A stretch of 64,000 nt of DNA from Pseudomonas chlororaphis (GTDB lineage: Bacteria > Pseudomonadota > Gammaproteobacteria > Pseudomonadales > Pseudomonadaceae): positions 186,001 to 250,000 of the forward strand of contig NZ_MSCT01000010.1 in NCBI RefSeq assembly GCF_001921865.1, written 5' to 3'. A model generated the notes under the pieces. It was not told where the DNA came from and did not search any database. It was given only the letters and a program-made list of their open reading frames with translations. Positions 14,817 to 26,400 of this stretch are shown piece after piece. Within the stretch, counting starts at the first letter, position 1, and every line of letters starts with the position of its first letter. The translations under genes and the position numbers were made by a program.

Positions 14817-15977
14817 ATGTCCAGATATCTGTTGCTTGCCCTGGTGGCGGCCTTGACCGGCCTCTGTACCGCTCCGGCCTCGGCGGCCCTGGACGGCGGC
14901 GGTTCCTACCTGATGCAGGGCTTCTTCACCACGCCCGGTGTCTTGCCGCCAGCGGCAGGTGCCTACCGCGCCGCCGGCAGCGGGGCGGGCAAGCGGGCGC
15001 TGCTGAGCAATGACAGCCAGGCCCTGGCCCCGGGCTCCTCCGAGCGGTTCTCCGTGGATTACGCCAGCAGCGAATCGCGGCTGGGCGCCACTGAGTTCGC
15101 CGACTACCGTAGCCTCCATCAGGCGCCGGCTGCCGGGCCCGGCTCGGCCGCGGACTGGGGCCCGCTGATCCAGGTGCCGGTGGCGATCACCTCGGTGGCG
15201 ATTCCCTACCGGGTGCGCCTGGCCAGCGGCCAGCCGGTGACCGACCTGGACCTGAACGGCGGTATGCTCTGCGGCCTGTTCGCCGGCACCATCAGCACCT
15301 GGGACGAGATCAACCCGGCCTATGCGCGCGTGTCGGTGAAGGTGATCTACCGCGCCGACCGCAGCGGCACCAGCGAGTTGCTAACACGCCACCTCAACAG
15401 TCTTTGTCCCCAGGTTTTCAAGGTCAGTAACCTGTTCGCCACGGCTCACCAGGGGCCGTTGCCCGGGCATTGGCAGGCGGTGAACAGCGATCAGGCTCTG
15501 TTGGCCGCGCTCGCGGCCAGCGAAGGCGCCATCGGTTACACGGGGCCCGCGGCCCTGGATATCAGCAGTAACGCCCAGGTGGCGCGGATTAACGGTTTGC
15601 TGCCGCCCACCGCCATCGAACAGGTCAGCCTGGCGCAGTTCGTGCCTCCCGCCAGCCTCAGCGATCGGGTCGATCCGGACAAGTGGGCACCGACCATTGC
15701 CAACCCGGCTTTCGGCTACGGGCTCGTCGGCCACAGCTACCTGATATTCGGCCAGTGCTACCGCGACCCGCAGGACGCTACGGCGCTGCGCAGCCTGCTG
15801 CTGCGCCTCTTCGGCCCGAACCCCCAGGCCAATAGCGACGCCCAGTTGCGCGCGCAGCACCTGATTCCCCTGGACGCAATCTGGAAAAAGGCCGTGCGCG
15901 ACAACTTCCTGCTGAGCAGCAGCTTCCTGAGCCTGAACAACCCCAGCGTGTGCAACAGCATCGGTCGTCCGCGCTGA
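14817..15977 (+). CDS. Secreted DING-family protein, divergent copy 2
   Basis: A 386-residue DING-family protein with signal peptide (LLLALVAALTGLCTAPASA) and mature start ALDGGGSYLMQ. It keeps the family skeleton (AAGSGAGK, VDYASSES, TSVAIPYR, VIYRADRSGTSE, YLIFGQCYRD, CNSIGRPR) but is clearly more diverged from copies 1 and 3 than they are from each other. It probably binds phosphate or a related oxyanion outside the cell after Hxc secretion. The ATG at 14817 was chosen (AAGGGAG 7-8 nt upstream) over an in-frame ATG at 14748 that lies inside the terminator. Confidence 0.8.
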   Translation: MSRYLLLALVAALTGLCTAPASAALDGGGSYLMQGFFTTPGVLPPAAGAYRAAGSGAGKRALLSNDSQALAPGSSERFSVDYASSESRLGATEFADYRSLHQAPAAGPGSAADWGPLIQVPVAITSVAIPYRVRLASGQPVTDLDLNGGMLCGLFAGTISTWDEINPAYARVSVKVIYRADRSGTSELLTRHLNSLCPQVFKVSNLFATAHQGPLPGHWQAVNSDQALLAALAASEGAIGYTGPAALDISSNAQVARINGLLPPTAIEQVSLAQFVPPASLSDRVDPDKWAPTIANPAFGYGLVGHSYLIFGQCYRDPQDATALRSLLLRLFGPNPQANSDAQLRAQHLIPLDAIWKKAVRDNFLLSSSFLSLNNPSVCNSIGRPR

Positions 15978-16115
15978 GCCCACAGACCAGCCTGATCGCG
16001 GCCAGCTGGCTTGGGCCTGGTTCAAGCAATGCGAACAGGGCCGTGAGGGGGAGAAACCACGGCTGTTACAGCGGCCACCTAAGCAAGATCCATTCAACCT
16101 GCGAGGAGATTCCTG

Positions 16116-17267
16116 ATGTTCAAACACACGTTGATCGCGAGCACCCTGGTTGTCGCCGCCCTGGCTTCGGCTCAATCGATGGCTGCCATCGTGGGGGGTG
16201 GCTCTACGCTGCCGATGGCTTTGTACACCACCCCTGGGGTGTTCGCCGTGGGGTTTGCGCCCTACATCGGTGTCGGCAGCGGCACCGGCAAGGTTGCCTT
16301 CTTGAGCAACGATGCCACCAGGCTGAACCTGGCTGCCGGTACCAAGGTGGATTACGCGGCTAGCGACTCGATACTCAGTGCTGGTGAAATCAGCACCTAT
16401 CAGGCCGAGCACCTGGCTCCAGGCGTACCGACTTCTTCCCCTGACAACTGGGGCCCGTTGCTGCAGTTCCCATCGGCTGCCACCTCAGTGACCATCCCTT
16501 ACAACAAGGCTGGCACCACTAACCTGAGTTTGACCAGCGAGCAACTGTGCGTGGCCTTGTCGAGCAACAACGGCGCCGTCCGTACCTGGGGTGAAGTGCT
16601 CGGTACCTCCGATACCACACCGGTTCGCGTGGTCTTTCGCTCTGACAGCAGCGGTACTTCGGAGATTCTCACTCGTCATCTGAGCAATCGCTGCGCGTGG
16701 TTGTTCACCACTGTCAGTAGCACTTTCGTCAATGCCCAGGCGGGCACCAAACCTGTGTCCTGGATTGGTGTTCGCAGCGATGCGGCCGTGGCCAGTACCG
16801 TGGCGACCACCGCTGGAGCCATAGGTTATGCCGGCCCTGAAAATCTGGATGCCACCAATAACGCGGTAGTGGCTCGAATCAACGGTTTGCTGCCAGCGGT
16901 TGGCAATGTAGTGACAGCCCTGAGCAACATCGCACCTCCAGCCACCGCGGTTGACCGTGCCGATCTGACCAAGTGGGCACCGGTATTGCCTAACCCGGCC
17001 AGTGGCTACCCGATTGTTGGTTACACCTATTTTATCTTCAACCAATGCCACAGAAGCCCGACAGATTTGAACTCGGTGCGTATTTTCCTCGCCAAGCACT
17101 ACAACGCGGTTTTCACCAGCAGCAACGATCAGGAAATCATCAACAAGAAGCTGATCCCGCTGACCGCTGCTTGGAAGACCGCCATTCGCAACACCTTCAT
17201 TCCAGTAACCAGCGCACAAGGGCTGAACAACCCCAACGTATGCAACGGCATCGGCCGTCCGCTCTGA
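16116..17267 (+). CDS. Secreted DING-family phosphate-binding protein, copy 3
   Basis: A 383-residue DING-family protein closely similar to copy 1 over its whole length: near-identical signal peptide core (VAALASAQSMAA), mature start AIVGGGSTLPM, VVFRSDSSGTSE loop, and C-terminus CNGIGRPL. A GAGGAG ribosome site precedes the ATG. The 138-bp gap from 15978 holds no clear terminator for copy 2. The P. aeruginosa locus is recalled as having two such genes at this position, so three is an expansion. Confidence 0.82.
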   Translation: MFKHTLIASTLVVAALASAQSMAAIVGGGSTLPMALYTTPGVFAVGFAPYIGVGSGTGKVAFLSNDATRLNLAAGTKVDYAASDSILSAGEISTYQAEHLAPGVPTSSPDNWGPLLQFPSAATSVTIPYNKAGTTNLSLTSEQLCVALSSNNGAVRTWGEVLGTSDTTPVRVVFRSDSSGTSEILTRHLSNRCAWLFTTVSSTFVNAQAGTKPVSWIGVRSDAAVASTVATTAGAIGYAGPENLDATNNAVVARINGLLPAVGNVVTALSNIAPPATAVDRADLTKWAPVLPNPASGYPIVGYTYFIFNQCHRSPTDLNSVRIFLAKHYNAVFTSSNDQEIINKKLIPLTAAWKTAIRNTFIPVTSAQGLNNPNVCNGIGRPL

Positions 17268-17279
17268 GCCCACAGGCAC

Positions 17280-17306
17280 ATGAAGTTTTCATGACAAAGG
17301 TTCGGT
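17280..17306 (-). promoter_or_regulatory. 27-bp element upstream of pdtA, inverted Pho-box candidate
   Basis: This segment matches the one upstream of phdA (37184-37210) at 23 of 27 positions, ending in the same TTCGGT. On the minus strand it reads TTGTCAT-GAAA-ACTTCAT, the 7-4-7 spacing of a Pho box. A possible ECF-type promoter follows (CAACC at 17319, CGTC at 17338), but this is weak. A ribosome site GGAT lies close to the pdtA ATG. Confidence 0.5.
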
Positions 17307-17405
17307 GCCGGTCGGCGCCAACCGCCTATTAGCTGAGCGTCCCGTCCGTGACCGCGGGCGGGGCCGCCGATCTATTTCGCGACTGTGTAAAAGGATAAGT
17401 GAGCG

Positions 17406-20400
17406 ATGCGCCTCGGTAAGCCCAACCCTGTTCTGAACTCCGCAAGCCGCTACGAGGCGGTGCATGTCCTGCGTCTTCATCCGCTGGCCCATGCCATCGC
17501 CCTGTTGCTGGTGGCGGGCAGTGCCCAGGCCGACACGGCATTCAGCGCCGGCTGGTTCGCCAGCAAGGGCGCGGCGCAGCAAACGGCGGGTGTCGGCGGT
17601 GTCGCGGGGAGCTTGCCCAAGCCCGGTTCGCCGCCGCCCCTGGCCCAGCAGTTGAAGGCCAGCCAGCAGTTGCAGCAGTCGTTGAGCAATGTCAGTAACA
17701 CGGTGGCGGCCATCGCCGCGCAGCAGGCGGCCCAAGCGGCGGGCCGGCGCTCGGCGTTGGTGGCGGCCTCGAGCATTCCCGATGGGCTGGGCGAGGGCGG
17801 GCTCAAGGTCGACGAGAATGCCCTGACCCAAGGCTGGACCAATGCCAGCAAGCCGGTGCAGACCCAGGCCGACGGCAAGACCACGGTGAGCATCGGCCAG
17901 ACCGCGGACAAGGCCATCCTCAACTGGGAAACCTTCAACGTCGGGCGCAACACCACGGTGGACTTCCAGCAGCAGGCCGACTGGGCGGTACTCAACCGGG
18001 TCAACGACCCGCAGGCACGGCCGAGCGAGATCCAGGGCCAGATCAAGGCCGCCGGCACCGTGATGCTGGTCAACCGCAACGGGGTGATTTTCAGCGGCAG
18101 CAGCCAGGTCGATACCCGCAACCTGGTGGCCGCGGCGGCGAACATCAGCGACAGCCAGTTCCGCGAGCGTGGGCTGTACGTCGACAGCAGCGGCTCGCAG
18201 CCGACCTTTACCGACGCCGCCGGCAAGGTCCAGGTGCAACAGGGCGCGCTGATCCAGACCCGGGCGCCGGGCGTGTCCACCGAGTCCGGTGGTTATGTCC
18301 TGCTGCTGGGCAGCGAGGTGGACAACGCCGGCAGTATCGTCACGCCCAAGGGCCAGGCGGCCCTGGCCGCCGGCGACAGTTTCTATATCCGCAAGGGGGC
18401 CGGCACCGCCGGCAACACCACCTCGACCACCCGCGGCAACGAAGTGGCCAGCACCCGCAAGGCCGGCAGCCAGGCCGGCAAGGTCAGCAACAACGGCCTG
18501 CTCCAGGCCGCCACCGGCGATATCACCCTGACCGGCCACCAGGTGCAGCAGAACGGCGTGGCCCTGGCCACCACCTCGGTGGACAGCCGCGGCACCGTGC
18601 ACCTGCTCAACTCGGCCAGCGACGGCACCTCTAGCGTGACCCTGGGCGAGGGCAGCCACACGGCGATCCTGCTGGACGCCGCCAGCGGTACTGCCCTGGA
18701 CAGCCAGCGCGGCGCCGGCCTGACCGGCCTGGGCGGCCCCGGCAACAGCATCGGCGGCGCCTTCGACAACCTCAGTGACGTTGCCGACCGGACCGACCAG
18801 TCGCGGGTGGAAATCGTCAGCGGCGGTAGCGTGGATTTCCGCGCAGGCTCCAGCACCCTGGCCACTGGCGGCCAGGTCGTGGTCAGCGCCGGGCAACGCA
18901 GCCTGGTGCGCGACGGTGCGTTGATCGATGTGGCGGGCGCGGTGGGGGTCAAGGTGGCCATGGAGACCAACAGCGTCAAGGTCAATATCCAGGGCAACGA
19001 GCAGCGCGACGCCGCCGGCAACCGCGACCAGGGCAGCCTGAACAACAACGATGTGTGGGTCGATGTGCGCGAGCTGGTCTACGTGCCGGCCGGGACCAAC
19101 GGCTACGCCACGGACCGCTGGTACACCGCCGGCGGCCTGCTGGAAGTGGGCGGTTACCTGGGCACCCAGGCCCACGGGGTGGGCGAGTGGATGGCCCAGG
19201 GCGGCAGCGTGACCTTCAGCGGGCGCGATGTGGTGACCCAGGCCGGTTCGAGCATCAACCTGTCCGGCGGCACCCTCGACGTCCAGGGCGGCCTGGTGCG
19301 CCAGACCTGGCTCAAGGGCCCGGACGGGCGCCTCTACGAGTTGTCCCGGGCCCCGGGCGACATTCTCTACAGCGGTATCTACAAGGGTTATGAGGACAAC
19401 AGCCAGCGTTGGGGCCAGACCGATTACTACTACAACCCGCTGATTGCGCCGCAGCAGCGTTACGAAGAGGGCTACAGCGTCGGCCGCGATGCCGGCAGCC
19501 TGGTGATCGGCACCGGCAGCGCGGTGCTCGAAGGTCAGTTGCTCGGCACCACCTTCCAGGGCGATCGCCAGACCCAGGCCGCCAAGGCCGGGCTCGATGG
19601 CTACAACCAGACCCAGAACACCGTGGCCCGCGGCGCCCAGCTGATCGTCGGCAGCTACATGCCGTTCTGGCACAAGGACAGCGGCACCCTGCAAAATGTC
19701 TTGCAGGCCACCGAGCGCACCCTCAAGCAGGTGGTCCTGGCCCCGGGGCAGGTCGCCCAGGCCCTGGACATCGGACTGGACTCGGCCCTGGGCGAGCGCC
19801 AGGGGCGGCTGCAACTGGATACCGGGCTGCTCAACGGCTTCGACCTGGGCGCGGTGCGGATCGCCGCCTACGAGAGCGTCACGGTCGACGGCGACCTGCG
19901 GGTCGGGCCGGCGGGGGAGATCGCCCTGCACGGTCCGCAGGTCCAGGTGAATGCCGGGTTGACCAGCCATGGCGGGCGCATTGCCCTGGGCAACGTGCTG
20001 CGGCAAAGGATATCGCCGTCAGCCGACCTGACGGACCCCCTGATCGGTTCCACCGCATCCCGGGCCAGCCTGGTCTTGAGCGAGGGCGCGCGCCTGGACA
20101 CCAGCGGGTTGTGGAGCAACCTGTTGCTGGCGCCGCAGGACAACCGCGGCCTGGCCTTTATCAACGGTGGCAGTGTGTCGCTGCGCAGCCGTGGCGACCT
20201 GACCCTGGCCGCCGGCAGCCAGGTGGATGTCGGCAGCGGCGCGGCGCTGCTGGAGAACGGCAGCCTGCGCGGCGGCAAGGGCGGCGACCTGACCCTGGCG
20301 GCCAATGCCGGCACCAGCATCGGCAATGGCGTCCTGACCCTGGCTGGTCAACTCAAGGGCTATGGGGTAACCGGCGGCGGCACCCTGAGCCTGCAAGCGG

Positions 20401-23400
20401 GCAAGGTGCAGATCGGCGGGGGAGCCGTGCCCGACGCCGCGACCCTGGTCCTGGGCAGCGACTTTTTCGACAAGGGCTTCGGCGCCTACGACATCACCGG
20501 CAACCAGGGCCTGAAAGTCGCCGAGGGCGCCCAGGTGGATATCCGGGTACCGGTCTATGCCCAGGCTGCCGGGACGGCCAGTGCCGCCAGCGGCGAGCCG
20601 GCCGCCGGGGCCTTGCAGCTGTGGCTGCCGGAGCACTATCAGGAGGACCCGGTCAAGGGCCGCCTGAGCCAGCGCGCCGGGGCCAGCCTGAGCTTGCAGA
20701 CCGGGGGGCTCGATTCCACTGCTGCCGATATCGCCAGCGTGGCCCTGGACATCGGCCAGGGCGCCGTCGTGCGGGTGGACAATGGCCAGTCCATTGCCTT
20801 GCGCGGGGTCGGCCAGATCAATGTCGACGGTCACTTGATCGCCCGTGGCGGCAAGGTCTCGATCGGTGCTGCGAATCCGCTGCAGGTGGACACCCAGAAA
20901 CTGACCAGTAGTCATCAGCGTTCGATCCTGCTGGGGCACGAGGCCCTGGTGGATGTGTCCGGCTATGTGGCCAGTGCCCTGGATGCCCAGGGCCGGCGCT
21001 ACGGCAAGGTCGGCGACGGTGGCAGCATTGTCATCGGCGGCACCCTGGACCCGGCCACTGGCCGCGCGGCGGCACCGGATCTGTTCGTACAGCTCGCGGC
21101 CGGTTCGCGCCTCGAGGCGTCCGGCACCCAGGCCACCCTGGATATCAAGGGCGCCGGCCCGACGACCCTGGCCAGCAATGGCGGCAGTATCAGCCTCAGT
21201 TCGCTCAATGGCCTGTACCTGGACGGCGACCTGCGCGCCGCCGCCGGTGGCCAGGGGGCGGCAGGCGGCAGCCTGACGGTGGCCCTTGAGACCGCCGCCT
21301 ATGATCGCAACTGGCTGGACAGCGATGCACCCCTGGTGCCGCGGGAGCTGCGGCTCAGCCAGCGCCGCCAGCCCCTGGATGGCACAACCTCGGGGCGGTT
21401 GGCCTATGGACAGGGCAATCTCAGCGTCGAGCAGGTCGACGCCGGCGGCTTTGGCAACCTGGCGTTGCTGAGCAACGGTCAGATCAGTTTCGATGGTGAT
21501 GTCGATCTGGCCCTGGGCCAGAGCCTACAGCTGTATTCGGCCTCCCTGGGCCTGGCCCAGGACGCGGCGGCCGATACCCGGGTCAGGCTCAGCGCGCCTT
21601 ATGTGCGCTTGGCAGGTGTCGCCCCGCTTGGCGGTGAGAGCAACGTCACTGTGCCCGTGGTACGCGGTGGCAGTTCGACCCAGGCGACCCAGGCGCAGTT
21701 GGTCGTGGCCAGCCAGTTGCTGGATATCCGCGATGAGGTCAACCTCGGTGCCCATGGCGACATCACCCTGCTTAGTGGCCAGTTGCAGTTGGACCAGCGC
21801 GGCTTTGCCACGATGGATGTGCGTAGCGCCGGGGACATGCGCCTGCTGCGCCCCACTGGCAATATCTCCTTTACCCGCCTGAGCACCCCGGGTGACCTGA
21901 GCCTGACGGTGGCGCAACTTTATCCGGCGACCCAGGCCAATACCGAGATCCGCGCCCGCCACCTGAGCATCGGCCGCAGCAGCGCCCAGGACCCCGGCGT
22001 GCCCTATTCGGCCTATGGCAACCTGCTGTTGTCCGCCCAAAGCATCGACCAGGGCGGAGTGGTCCGTGCGCCCCAGGGCAGGCTGGTGCTGGGCTTCAAT
22101 GGCGGCGAGGAAAACAACACCTCGACCGTGCGCCTGTTGCCCGGCAGCCTGACCTCCCTGAGCGCGGCGGGGCTGGCCATGCCTTTTGGCGGCACGGTGG
22201 ACGGCCAGGCCTGGACCCAGGACGGCAAACCGCTAGGCGAGAGCGTGTTCAATGCCAACCTGTCCCTGACGCTGCTCGGCCAGTCGATCGATGTCCAGAG
22301 CGGCGCCGTGGTGGACTTGTCGGGGGGCGGCGAACTGACCGGCGCCGGTTTCGTCTCCGGGCGTGGCGGTTCCACCGATGCGCGTTTCAACCCCTTGGTG
22401 CAGATCGGCGCCGACGGTCGTTTCAGCCTGCCGGGGCGAGCCAGCAACCCGGTCTATGCCATCGTGCCCGGCAACCAGGCCGGTTATGCCCCCGGCGCCG
22501 GGCAGAGCGGCGCCCAGGACCCGGTGATCGGCCAGCAGATCACCCTGGCCGCCGGAGTGCCGGGACTGGCGCCGGGGGTCTATACCCTGTTGCCCGCCAA
22601 CTATGCGTTGTTGCCGGGGGCGTTCCGGGTCGAACTCAACGGCGCCGCCGGCCTGGCCGCGCAGCAGCCGGGCCTGGCCATGGCCAACGGCTCCTGGAGT
22701 ACCTCGGGGCGCTTGTCGGTCCTCGGCACCGGGATCCAGGACAGCCTGTCGCGCCAGGTGATCCTGACCTCGGCCGATGTGCTGCGCCGCTATTCCCAAT
22801 ACAACGAAACCTCCCTGAGCCAATTCCTCGTCAGCGACGCCGCGCGCCTGGGCATTCCCCGCGCCGCCCTGGCCGCCGACGCCAAGGGCCTGACCCTGAG
22901 TCTTTTGCAGAACCAGACCGGGCAGGCGTCCTTCACCTATGCCGGCACCAGTCGCTTCAGTCCGGGCAAGGACGGCTACGGCACCGTCGCCAGCGTGCTG
23001 AGCCAGAGCCAGAGTTCCCGGATGGAGATCGTCGCGGGCGGCCCCAGCGCGGGCTTTAGCGGCACCTCGATCGATGCCGCGCAGCTCAATGCCTTGGGCG
23101 CGGCCAGCCTGCTTATTGGCGGTACCAATGAGCGTCGGTATGGCCAGGGCGGCAACTACATCGTCTTCAGTTCCAACCTGACCGACCTGACCTTGCGCTC
23201 GGGGGCCCTGTTGTCGGCCCCTGAAGTGATGCTCCTCAGTGGCATGACCACGGGGGGCATCGTGGTGGAGCAAGGCGCCGTGATCGATACCCTGGGACGT
23301 GGTGCCAGTGCCTATGATTCCCGCGACGGCTTTATCTACGACCCCGGCACGACCAGCCTGCTGGCGGTGTCCAACGGCTGGCTCGACCTGCTGCCGCCGA

Positions 23401-26400
23401 CCCCGGCGAGTAACGGCCAGGTGGGCCCGGGCAGTATTCGCATCGGCAGTTGCGCCGGCACTTGCAACGGCGTGACCCAGTTGTATTCCGACGGCACCCT
23501 GGCCGCCGCCACCGATAACCTGTTCGAGCTGGGGGACGAGGTGCGCTACGGCACCCGCAACCTGACCCTGGCGGTGGGCGGGGTCAATGTCGGCAGCAGC
23601 CAGAGCCTGGCCGAAGCCGCCGCGGGCCGGACCCTGGCACCGGGCCTGACCCTCAACCAGCAGGTGCTCGACCGGCTGTTGCGCGGCGACCGCGAGCGCG
23701 GCGCGCCGGCCTTGGAAACCCTGACCCTGAATGCCCGGGATTCGTTGAACTTCTACGGCTCGGCGCAGCTGAGCACCCTGGACCCGGTCACCGGTCAGTC
23801 CAGCCTGAGCAACCTGATCCTCGGCACGCCGGCGATCTACGGCCATGGCAATGCCGAGGACGTGGCCAGCATCCGCACCGCCAACCTGATCTGGAACGGC
23901 ACGGCCGGGCTGCCGGGCACGGTGATCAGCCAGGGCGCCGGTACGGGCAGCGGGCGCCTGGAGCTGGCCGCCGAGCGCATCGAGTTCGGCTACGGCCCGC
24001 AATCGCAACCCGACAGCCTGGCCTCCTTCGATCGCCTGGCCCTGGGCTTCGCCAGCGTCGACCTGCGCGCCAGCCAGCGCCTGACCGCCAACCACAAGGG
24101 CAGCCTGGCGGTCTACCAGAGCCAGGGTGCCTACGAGAGCGGCAAGGGCTACCGCTACAGCGGCGGCGACCTGAATATCCTCACCCCGTTGCTGACCGGC
24201 GAAGCCGGCTCGGTGAACCGGATCAAGGCCGGCGGCGACATCCGGATCTCCGGTGGCGGTGCCGCGCCTGGGCCGATCAACACCCTGGGCGGCGAACTGG
24301 CGTTGCAAGGGCGCAGCATCAGCCTGGACACCGCGGTGGTGCTGCCCAGCGGCAAGCTGAGCCTGCTGGCCGAGCGCGACCTGCTGCTGGCGGACAACGC
24401 CCGGCTGGACCTGGCCGGGCGCACCGTGCCGTTCAACGACCTGAACAAGTACAGCTGGGGCGGCGACGTGACCCTGGAAAGCCGCGGCGGCGATATCCGC
24501 CAGGCCGTCGGCTCGCGGATCGACCTGTCGGCGCAGAACAACAAGGCCGGGACCCTAAGCGCCATCGCCCTGGACCCGGGAGCGGGCCAGGTAGCGCTTT
24601 TGGGAGCGATCCTCGGCGGCAGTTCCGGGTACTACGATGCCGGCGGCACGCGGGTGCCGTACAAGGCCGGCGGGGTGGATATCCGCGCCCAGGGCGTGGG
24701 CGACTTCGCGGCCCTCAACCAGCGCCTCAACGAAGGCCAGGTCTACGGTTCGCGCAGCTTCCAGCTCAAGCAGGGCGACCTGCAACTGGGCAGTGAGCTC
24801 AAGGCCGGGGAGATCAACCTGTCCCTGGACAATGGCCACCTGACGGTGCTCGGCACCGTGGACGCCAGCGGCGAGCAGGTCGGCAGCATCCGCCTGGCGG
24901 CGCGCAACGGCCTGACCCTGGGCGGTTCGGCGCTGCTCGATGCCCATGGCACGCAACTGCGGGTCGACAGCTACGGCAAGATCATCGACGCACCGAACCG
25001 CGCGGTGGTCGAACTGACCTCGGGCGAGGGCCGGCTGGTGCTGGCCGAAGGCAGCCGCATCGACTTGCGCCACGGCACCGCCGCGGCTGCGGGCAGCCAG
25101 CCCGGGCAGCACGACGGCCAGACCCGGGGCACCCTGGAACTCAACGCGCCACGGCTGGGCGGGGTCAGCGGCGGCGATATCGATATCGATGCCAGCGGCC
25201 GCCAGCAGATCAGCGGGGCCCGGTCGATCGCGGTCAATGGCGTCTGGCGGTATGACGACAACGACAGCGACGCCGTGCTCAAGGACGGCAGCGACGCTGT
25301 CAGCGGCAAGCCGTACCGGGTGGTCAACCAGGCGTACATGGACCTCAAGCACGCGCAGAGCACGGCCTTCGTCGACGCGGCGCTGGCCAATGGCGCGCTG
25401 CTCGACGGCAAGCTGGCCGGCCTGACCGCGGGCGGCTACGGCGATGCCCTGCACCTGCGCCCCGGGGTGCAGATCAGCAGCGAGCGGGATGTGGTGATCC
25501 AGGGCGACCTGGACCTGTCCGGCTACCGCTATGCCAGCCTCAACCCGCATTTTGCCCGGACCGCGGTCTACGGCTCCGGCGAGACCGGCAACCTGGCAAT
25601 CCGCGCCGCCGGCAACCTCGACGTGCGCGGCAGCGTCACCGATGGCTTCACCCCGCCGCCGGCCACCCCGGACGACGCCGGCTGGGTGTTGCTGCCCGGC
25701 AAGCAGCCGTTCGGCGGCGAGTTGGTGGTGCCGGGCCTGGGCGTGACCCTGGCCGACGGCACGCTGTTCCTCGGCGGCAAGACCCTCAACTACGACTTGC
25801 CGATCAAGGCCACCACCTTCGCCAGCGGCGTGGTACTGCCCACCGAAGGCCGCCTGGCGCAAGCCCTGACCCTGGCCGCGGGCAGTGTGGTGCGCGGCGA
25901 CGTACGCGCCGCCGACGGCAGCCTGCTGTACGCCGCCGGCACCTTGCTGGAGCAAGCGGTGACCCTGCCCGAGGGCACCCGGCTCGGCGCCGGGACCCTG
26001 TTGACCAGCCGCACCGCGTTGCAGGCCATGCTCTGGCCCAAGGGCGTGGCGCTGCCGGCGACCCTCGACCCGAGCAGCGGCCAGCAGGACACCTTTGCCC
26101 TCAATGGCGAGCTGGCGCTGAAAGCCGGCGCGCTGATCCCGTCGCAGACCGACGTCAAGCTGCCCAACGGTGCCTTGTCGGTGGCCCTGCGTCCGCTCGA
26201 CGGCGAAAGCCAGGGGCGCAACTGGGCGATCGCCGGGTTGCTGCCCGAGGGCTCGCAATCCTGGTCGCTGCGCCTGGTCAGCGGCGCCGACACCGCGGCG
26301 GCCGATACCCGCAGCGTCACGCCCCGGGTGGTCGATGGCCAGTTGATCCTGGCCGATACCCATTACTCGCTGTTCCGCGACCGCGAGATCGTTCCCGGCA

